NCBI GenBank assembly: GCA_963170185.1
Contig: CAUJGS010000119.1
Span: 1 to 38,222 of the forward strand
DNA: 38,222 bases
Source: Bdellovibrionota bacterium
GTDB lineage: Bacteria > Bdellovibrionota > Bdellovibrionia > Bdellovibrionales > JAMPXM01
Reading direction: 5' to 3'
Shown: in pieces, positions 33,801 through 38,222 of the stretch
How the letters are laid out: every line of letters starts with the position of its first letter
Position numbering within the stretch: position 1 is the first letter of the stretch
The notes under the pieces: generated by a model
Databases searched by the model: none
Told to the model about the DNA's origin: nothing
What the model saw: the letters and a program-made list of their open reading frames with translations, nothing else
Translations under genes and position numbers: made by a program

Positions 33801-33974
33801 ATCTGGCGAAGCGCCGGGAAAAACGGCTGTGATAACCGTGATTTCGAAATCGACCTTGGGGAAAAGGTCCTTGCGAATGGTTAAAACCGAGATCGCACCG
33901 ATCGCGATAATCATGACGGTGACGAGGTTTGCGAACAAGTGCTGCGAAAAGAAGAAGCGAATCATGGATTTCAT
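30858..33974 (-). CDS. RND-family efflux transporter (inner-membrane component)
   Basis: About 1038 residues from MKSMIRFFFSQHLFANLV; the frame extends to a TTG at 34019 and the exact start is uncertain because no good ribosome site is seen. It has the two-fold RND layout: a first membrane helix, a large periplasmic loop (ASPDQVEKLIVNPLEQAL, DDYPADAEKPLV), helices with GMLVDDTIIVTENIFRRLE (the Asp pair of proton transfer in helix 4), a second periplasmic loop and C-terminal helices with GVIVNNAIVYIDFF. This resembles the HAE1/AcrB type rather than the heavy-metal CzcA type. A tripartite pump needs a membrane-fusion protein and an outer-membrane channel; neither is adjacent. The substrate is unknown. 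Confidence 0.93.
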   Translation of the reverse strand: MKSMIRFFFSQHLFANLVTVMIIAIGAISVLTIRKDLFPKVDFEITVITAVFPGASPDQVEKLIVNPLEQALREVDGLKKVQSQALDSRAVITVTLDPDARDPEKTNDDIQRAVDQVDDYPADAEKPLVVALESGQTPVVELAVTSATLPELELREAAKYIADELSNVPGIAKVTKDGWRRQEFKILVDQEKMTRNHIALSSVVDRIRAQNVQLPAGELQLPNGREMSIKTDGEFRDGDDILKTSLRTNFEGYGVLVSDVAEVTRGLEKPSILYRTNGEAAFKLTIVKKEQADALKTVAAVRGAMERVKKNLAPGVETAFINDFTFYLKNRLSTLSGNMIMGIALVCIVLALFLPFRVALVVAIGIPFSMFLAIMTIQYYGYSLNLISLIGLIIVSGMLVDDTIIVTENIFRRLENGQPMTEAVVDGASEMVAPVTASVLTTVAAFGPMLFMSGIFGKFVFEIPLLVILPLLYSLIEAFIMAPAHIQTIVGSSVQKHVEKRNLNANTDRAHWYDRLLPRYRALIALSVRRRYVVLTGFVGILILTGVLTTQMRFILFPPEGIYTFFIRVDAEPGASLKEMSGLLAQIEPELKKLPDTELVDYTSMVGIQQEDPSDPLTKRASHYGQILVNLTPEGTRERTVDAVVAELRERIKAPPGATKLSFSIAQGGPPQGRPISINIFGDEFSGLRTIANAVKETMATVPGVQDIEDSEVIGKKEVTVRPISNLVSQAGLSNSEIATTVRAAFAGLVASSSRTLDEEIDIRVQLKPPQKNADQQLSDLKVGTTQGNLVPLAKIAKFEEADSRLIIQHEKYKRILNVSASVDLEKTTAIAATKVLQEKLKDVLKDHPTYEIAFAGENEDTEESMQSLVRAFGIAALLIFMILVLTFQSFLQPILVLIALPLGFIGVVFALLIHGKPLSFMSMLGIIALAGVIVNNAIVYIDFFNSRRKEGLDIDDALVDAASTRLRPIILTSLTTVLGLFPTAYGIGGSDGFVATLALALGWGLLFGSCLTVLVFPAILRIVADLQGFGSRLIKRG

Positions 33975-34151
33975 AGGTGTTTTCACGGTAAGCGGGCTTT
34001 TTTGAAATCGCAAAGCCAAACGTCGCCAGGGAGTTTTAATGTGACTCAGGACCGAGGTCTGGTTTGTGTTCCGTTGCGGGGCCAGACTGGGCGAGTAGGC
34101 TTAGGTTGGTTATTCTAAAGGTCGAGAGTCGTCTCGTAAGGGAATCCCAAG

Positions 34152-35555
34152 ATGATTGATTTACGCTCGTTGAAGTCCGAATTTGTGCCTGGTTCGGGTC
34201 CAAACCGTGTCTATAGCGAAATCCGCTACCAGGACAACCGAGAAACGCGTATCGATCTGACCAACGGCAGCCTGGAAACCAACTTTCAAGAAAGTGTGCG
34301 TGGCGTTTCTGCGCGTTCGTTCACCGGCGGCTACTGGGGGTTTTCGGCGTATTCCAATCCGTCGAAAGACGCCGTGATAGCGGCTCTGCGTGAAGCGACT
34401 CGCAACGCAAAATTTCTGGCGGGACGTTCGGAAAAATCCGATGTTGGAATCGCATATCCTGGTGTCATTCAATTTGAAAAGTCCTATGCGAGCACGAAGA
34501 CAGCAATGTCGCCAGCGATCTGGATCGAGCTTCTTAAAGCGCTAGATAATTACATCGTAAAAAAGTATCCGGATCTTCGGGGACGTCGTTTGAGTTTGTG
34601 GTCGCTTGAGATGCAAAAGCAGCTTGCCACCTCGGATGGATCGGAAGTGCATACCACGGTGCCTCGTGCGTTCTTTCAGATTTCCATGACGAAGGAATCT
34701 AAAGCCGGGCCAGTGGCTTTTTCCGATACACGCGGAGGCTTGGGTGACCTTCAAGATTTCTTCTTGGATACGCCTCAAAACTTTGAGCCCTGGATCGACG
34801 AGATCTATGACATGGTTTCTCGAAAGGCCGACGGTGTGAAGCCGGCATCGGGAGTGTTTGATGTCGTGCTAGCGCCGGATCTCGCGGCTCTTTTGATGCA
34901 TGAAGCAGTTGGGCACGGTGTTGAGGCGGACTTGGTGCAGGCCGGGTCCGTTCTCTGGGACCGACTAAACCAGATGGTGGCAAGTCCGCTTGTCACGTAT
35001 GTCGACATCGCGCACACCTACGACGGTACGCCTGCGCCAAGGCCTGTGCACGTTGACGATGAAGGTGTGGAAGCTACCGATACGGTGATTATTCAAAAAG
35101 GCGTTTTAAAATCGTTTTTAAACAATCGAGAGACGTCTGTTCATTACGAACAAAAGCCCACCGGGCACGCGCGTGCGTTTCAATATAGCGACGAACCCTT
35201 GATCCGCATGCGCAACACAGCGATTTTGCCAGGGACGACTCGGATTGAGCAGATGATCGCATCGATCGAAGATGGCTACTATTTTATGAAGCCTGGTCGA
35301 GCTCAAGCCGACACGACCGGAGAGTTTCTGATGCAAGTCGGAACCGGGTTTGAAATCAAGGGTGGGAAGATCGGGCGTGTGCTTCGCGATTCCGCGATCA
35401 CAGGGTTTGCCTTGGAGTTCATGAGTTCGATTTCTATGGTGGGTGATGAGTTTCAGTGGGACACCTCAGGGTATTCGTGTCTTAAGAAACAGTTGATGCC
35501 AGTCGGTTTAGGCAGTCCTGCGCTGAAATGCAAAGTGCGCGTGAGCGGTGGTTGA
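34152..35555 (+). CDS. tldD: Metalloprotease TldD
   Basis: A 467-residue cytoplasmic subunit. The zinc-protease motif is HEAVGHG at 250-256 (His250, Glu251, His255), and the third ligand Cys is in SGYSCLKKQLMPVGLG near the C-terminus, aligned with the ligand Cys of E. coli TldD. Other family features: TRGGLGDLQDF, DEGVEATDTVIIQKG and LKSFLNNRETS. TldD works with PmbA/TldE as a heterodimer that cleaves unfolded small peptides, microcin B17 precursor and CcdA in E. coli. Its stop overlaps the PmbA start by one base (TGATG), so the subunits are made in coupled amounts. No RiPP precursor or modification gene is adjacent. Confidence 0.96.
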   Translation: MIDLRSLKSEFVPGSGPNRVYSEIRYQDNRETRIDLTNGSLETNFQESVRGVSARSFTGGYWGFSAYSNPSKDAVIAALREATRNAKFLAGRSEKSDVGIAYPGVIQFEKSYASTKTAMSPAIWIELLKALDNYIVKKYPDLRGRRLSLWSLEMQKQLATSDGSEVHTTVPRAFFQISMTKESKAGPVAFSDTRGGLGDLQDFFLDTPQNFEPWIDEIYDMVSRKADGVKPASGVFDVVLAPDLAALLMHEAVGHGVEADLVQAGSVLWDRLNQMVASPLVTYVDIAHTYDGTPAPRPVHVDDEGVEATDTVIIQKGVLKSFLNNRETSVHYEQKPTGHARAFQYSDEPLIRMRNTAILPGTTRIEQMIASIEDGYYFMKPGRAQADTTGEFLMQVGTGFEIKGGKIGRVLRDSAITGFALEFMSSISMVGDEFQWDTSGYSCLKKQLMPVGLGSPALKCKVRVSGG

Positions 35556-36853
35556 TGGAGCACTTAAGTTTCGATTTCGTCAGAAAAATTCTCTCTCGGC
35601 TGCAAGCGATTGGTTTTGACCAAGCGGAAGTGCTTTTAGGAAACGAGCACTTGACGGAAATGGAAGTCGACGTGAGTTCGATTTCTCTGCTTCGTAACAC
35701 GGAAGCCGATCAATTGGTTTTGCGTGCGATTCAAGGTGGCCGCTATGGCTCGGTCGTAGTCACGCAGTTAGACGATTCTCGTATCCAGATGGGGATTTCT
35801 AAACTTCAAGATCAGGTGATGTCCGCACCAGTCGACGAAGCCCGTACGTTTGCTCCGCAGCCGCTTGTTGCGATGAACGAGATGGGGCCTCTCGAACCAC
35901 AGCACTATGCCATGCACAATTCCTTGTCTCAGTTTTTGGTTGCGGTAAGCGAAGCGTACCCAGAGTGTGTTTTAAAGCAGGCTCTTCTTCGCTACCACCG
36001 TGGTCGTCGCATTCGTATGAATACTGTCGGGCATGAGACAGACACGACCGAGGGTTACTACAGTTTCGGTGTGCGTTTTTTGTCGAAGCGAAATGGCAAG
36101 ACAAGTCAGATTGGTTTCAATGGTAGTTGCTCGGCGGATCTCGGAACAGATCTGATCGAGTGGGGTGGAATTCGCCGCGCGCTTGAAAGTTCGGTTCGCG
36201 AAATCAATCTCGCGCCACTGCATGGGCGGTTTGCTGGCCGCGTGATCATTGCGCCTGAAGCTCTATATATTTTGATGGGGCATTGGCTTCAGAATTTGAA
36301 GGACGAAAAAATTCTTTCCGGCGTAAGCCCGTTTCGCGACAAACTCGATAAGCCGGTGTGTTCGCCGCTTCTTAGTTTTAGTATCGAGCCTCGCGGTGGA
36401 AGCTTTGCTCGGCACGAGTTTTTAACGGACGAGGGCTTTGGTTCAGAGCCTTCGACGATCGTGAAGGACGGGATATTAAAGTCGTATATGCTCTCGGACT
36501 ATGCGGCCAAAAAGACCGGGCTATCACGTGGCGAAAGCTCCGGCCTTAACTGGGTTTTTGGCGCTGGAAAGACACGTTTGCCAGAAATGTTCGGTGGTAT
36601 CGACAAGGGTTTGCTGTTAGGAAGAATCTCTGGCGGTGTGCCTGCGGCCAATGGTGATTTCTCTGGTATTGCGAAGAATTCGTTCTTGATCGAAGGTGGC
36701 TACTTAAGTCGTCCGATCTCTGAAGCGGTGATTTCAGGGAACATCTTCGACATGTTTAATTCTGTCACAGCCGTCTCGCAAGATCGATCCAACGATGGCC
36801 TGGCTCTGATTCCCTGGATCGGCGTCGACGGCATGTCGATTCGCGGTCGCTAA
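35555..36853 (+). CDS. pmbA: TldD partner subunit PmbA/TldE
   Basis: A 432-residue protein lacking the HExxxH motif, as expected for the non-catalytic partner of TldD. Family features: LRNTEADQLVLRAIQGGRYG, DRLDK-like turns before VCSPLLSF, LTDEGFGSEPSTIVKDGILKSYMLSDYAAKKTG, and GVPAANGDFSGIAKNSFLIEGG. The ATG at 35555 overlaps the tldD stop; a start 27 bases upstream in the same frame lies within tldD and is not needed. It is convergent with the exported unknown gene, four bases between stops. Confidence 0.94.
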   Translation: MEHLSFDFVRKILSRLQAIGFDQAEVLLGNEHLTEMEVDVSSISLLRNTEADQLVLRAIQGGRYGSVVVTQLDDSRIQMGISKLQDQVMSAPVDEARTFAPQPLVAMNEMGPLEPQHYAMHNSLSQFLVAVSEAYPECVLKQALLRYHRGRRIRMNTVGHETDTTEGYYSFGVRFLSKRNGKTSQIGFNGSCSADLGTDLIEWGGIRRALESSVREINLAPLHGRFAGRVIIAPEALYILMGHWLQNLKDEKILSGVSPFRDKLDKPVCSPLLSFSIEPRGGSFARHEFLTDEGFGSEPSTIVKDGILKSYMLSDYAAKKTGLSRGESSGLNWVFGAGKTRLPEMFGGIDKGLLLGRISGGVPAANGDFSGIAKNSFLIEGGYLSRPISEAVISGNIFDMFNSVTAVSQDRSNDGLALIPWIGVDGMSIRGR

Positions 36854-36857
36854 TTTC

Positions 36858-37319
36858 TTATCGGCCGGATTGTCGTTTCAAGCAGAGGGATCCATTTAAA
36901 GTGCCGTGCCCTGTGCTGCCCATTTCAAATTGAATGTAGGTCACGGGGTTGATCGACCTCTTGCCTGACTCGTCTGAGACGACATTGAATGGGATTCCAA
37001 ACTTCAAGCCTTCGACGACGGGAACCGTGGTTTCACAAAGAATCCATTCGCCTTGCTTGGGAACACCTAGCAAGCCATAGCGCATTTCAGTCAGAAACTG
37101 ACAGGTCATTGGGATGTTGCTAGCTTGATCGATACTTGCAACGCCTTGACCGGCGCCAGTTTGATCGGAAAACTCTACCGAGATTGAAACCTCGTATTGT
37201 GTTCCGGGAGGGAAGGAGTGCAGTGACGTCTGGCAATTCTCAAAGGACCAGTCGCTTGCATGCGCAGATGCCTGAAATGAAACCGTCGCAATTAAAAATA
37301 GAATGTTAAATGCTTTCAT
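36858..37319 (-). CDS. Exported protein of unknown function
   Basis: A 153-residue precursor with a signal peptide (FNILFLIATVSFQASAHA, likely cleaved before SDW). The mature part is beta-rich with four Cys (ENCQTSL, MTCQFLT, ILCETTV, GSLCLKRQ) that could form two disulfides. I do not recognise the family. The ATG follows GAGGGAAT, a good ribosome site. It is single, between pmbA and the HPF-like gene. Confidence 0.75.
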   Translation of the reverse strand: MKAFNILFLIATVSFQASAHASDWSFENCQTSLHSFPPGTQYEVSISVEFSDQTGAGQGVASIDQASNIPMTCQFLTEMRYGLLGVPKQGEWILCETTVPVVEGLKFGIPFNVVSDESGKRSINPVTYIQFEMGSTGHGTLNGSLCLKRQSGR

Positions 37320-37507
37320 ATTCCCTCATTGCCTTATGGTCGTTTTTTAGAGATTTACGAGAAATCACGATGAAGGTCTGAGAGATACATGGGTGTCCGA
37401 CTGGTAGCAAATAAACACTTTATACACATTGATGCTGTAGAAGTTATTATCTCCCTATCATGGAGATACGGGCGTGTGGCATAAAATGCTTTGAGCTGAT
37501 CCGAGGC

Positions 37508-37541
37508 CTTGTGCCGCGCTTTGTGTTCAAGGCGGCACAAG
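37508..37541. terminator. Hairpin downstream of the HPF-like gene
   Basis: Perfect 10-bp stem CTTGTGCCGC / GCGGCACAAG with a 14-base loop, starting 7 bases past the HPF-like stop on the minus strand. No T-run on that strand, so termination is uncertain; an mRNA-stabilising role is also possible. Confidence 0.45.
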
Positions 37542-37548
37542 AGTTCGT

Positions 37549-37902
37549 CTATGAACTCAATAAGCCGCCACGCTGTCGGTTGGGCTTAAGATGTTTCAAT
37601 CGGCGCACCGATCCTCGAAAGCGATTTAGTTTCCAGCTATCGAGCTGCCGTCGGATTCTTTCCACAAGCTGTTGCGCGATGATGCTTGGGGTTCTAGCGG
37701 AAGCAATTGCGGAAAACGTCTGAGGCTCGCTATTGATGCTTAAGACGCCGCTATAGCCATCGTCCGAGACTTTGGTGATTGAAAGTTTGAGATGCGAATT
37801 AGAGGGAGACTCCTCATAGAGTCGCTCCATCAAATCACGAATAAACCGCTCGCTATTTTCCGACGGCGAACAATTGGTATAGCTGATTGAAATGTCCTGC
37901 AT
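37549..37902 (-). CDS. Small protein related to ribosome hibernation factor HPF/RaiA
   Basis: A 117-residue protein from ATG 37902 (AGGAGG 5 bases upstream). It follows the HPF/RaiA layout: MQDISISYTNCSPSENSERFIRD for the first strand and helix, LKLSITKVSDDGYSGVLSINS for the central strands, and FSAIASARTPSIIAQQLVERIRRQL for the last helix region. The C-terminal tail is basic (RFRGSVRRLKHLKPNRQRG). HPF and RaiA bind the decoding site of idle 30S subunits and block translation in starvation. The match is by pattern, not close identity, so it could be a relative with another role. Confidence 0.6.
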   Translation of the reverse strand: MQDISISYTNCSPSENSERFIRDLMERLYEESPSNSHLKLSITKVSDDGYSGVLSINSEPQTFSAIASARTPSIIAQQLVERIRRQLDSWKLNRFRGSVRRLKHLKPNRQRGGLLSS

Positions 37903-38005
37903 GAGGTCCTCCTTCCTCTTTTGGTTTTTCATAACATGTATCGTGATCCCAGCCTGTCAAGGTCCAGGGGTGAGGCCGTCAAATCTGACATTTGGCAGAA
38001 GGTGG

Positions 38006-38222
38006 TTACTTTTCGCGGAGGATGAGGTGGTAGCCGAAGCGGGTGCGGACGGGGCCCGATCGTTCGCCTGGCTTTAGCGCTTGAGCGGCCTCTAGGAAGT
38101 CCTCGTCGAGGCGAGAGAGCTTGCCGGTAAGATCGCCTAGGTCACCACCGGCGGCACTTGAGGGACAGCTGGAAAACTTTTTGGCGAGGTCTTCAAACGA
38201 AGACCCGCTCTCTAGTTTGCGC
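38006..38222 (-). CDS. ppiC: Parvulin-type peptidyl-prolyl isomerase, C-terminal part (cut by window end)
   Basis: Only the last 71 codons are in the window; the start lies beyond 38222. Translation from the edge reads RKLESGSSFEDLAKKFSSCP, then SSAAGGDLGDLTGK, then ALKPGERSGPVRTRFGYHLI before the stop. The motifs FEDLAKKFSxCPS, GGDLG and P-x-T-x-FGYH are those of small PpiC parvulins, which catalyse cis-trans isomerisation at proline. The Cys in SSCPS matches E. coli PpiC. It is on the same strand as the HPF-like gene and upstream of it by about 100 bases. Whether it carries a leader or extra domains cannot be seen. Confidence 0.88.
   Translation of the reverse strand, partial: RKLESGSSFEDLAKKFSSCPSSAAGGDLGDLTGKLSRLDEDFLEAAQALKPGERSGPVRTRFGYHLILREK

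Noticed and set aside
34152-37319. TldD-PmbA with the small exported protein as a peptide-maturation (RiPP-like) cluster
   Set aside because: The small protein has an ordinary signal peptide and 153 residues, lies on the other strand, and there is no modification enzyme or dedicated exporter.
1-38222. tRNA, rRNA, CRISPR arrays, insertion sequences
   Set aside because: Scanning by eye found no cloverleaf genes, rRNA segments, regularly spaced repeats or transposase-like proteins; small RNAs cannot be excluded without computation.

Overview
The window comes from a Gram-negative bacterium of moderate GC content. Outer-membrane barrels, several lipobox lipoproteins, an RND pump and Shine-Dalgarno sites of the AGGAGG type support this. 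The mix fits a Bdellovibrionota/Oligoflexia-like or other former deltaproteobacterial lineage: many exported proteins without known function, an AmpG-like permease beside an NlpC-like lipoprotein, a von Willebrand A lipoprotein, a DUF475 protein and a STAS-CheX protein. That placement is inference; no rRNA or tRNA gene was seen to confirm it. Most of the window looks chromosomal, and I see no insertion sequence, prophage, plasmid origin or CRISPR array.

Layout. 1-8.2 kb: a cut-off membrane-anchored protein, a METTL25/GSTCD-like methyltransferase, a VWA lipoprotein, a MipA/OmpV barrel, a GGDEF protein, then a pair of exported proteins (short RHS-like protein and S8 protease). 8.2-11.1 kb: the glyoxylate bypass operon aceB-aceA with inverted repeats upstream. 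11.3-15.9 kb: a DUF475 membrane protein, a pilin-like protein and its exported neighbour, a Tat-exported PhoD phosphatase and two small unknown genes. 15.9-19.2 kb: sodB, apaG-mgtE and an orphan OmpR-type response regulator, with a 38-bp perfect palindrome directly before apaG. 19.2-23.5 kb: a three-gene envelope operon (NlpC-like lipoprotein, glycerophosphodiester phosphodiesterase, AmpG-like permease carrying an extra signal peptide and barrel-like domain at its C-terminus). 23.8-27.8 kb: rpsN, an unknown propeller-like protein and lon. 27.9-30.8 kb: rlmE, a putative Na+/H+ antiporter and a STAS-CheX protein. 30.9-36.9 kb: a lone RND transporter and the tldD-pmbA protease pair. 36.9-38.2 kb: an exported unknown, an HPF/RaiA-like small protein and the C-terminus of a parvulin PpiC.

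The strongest themes are envelope turnover and scavenging (NlpC-like lipoprotein, GDPD, AmpG-like permease, S8 protease, PhoD), stress and protein quality control (lon, sodB, tldD-pmbA, ppiC, HPF-like) and signalling (GGDEF, response regulator, STAS-CheX). The most unusual items are the permease/barrel fusion with an internal signal peptide, the 38-bp palindrome with a degenerate relative about 5 kb away, the short RHS-like protein beside a subtilase, and the STAS-CheX fusion without a phosphorylatable STAS serine. I do not see one clear new multi-gene system.
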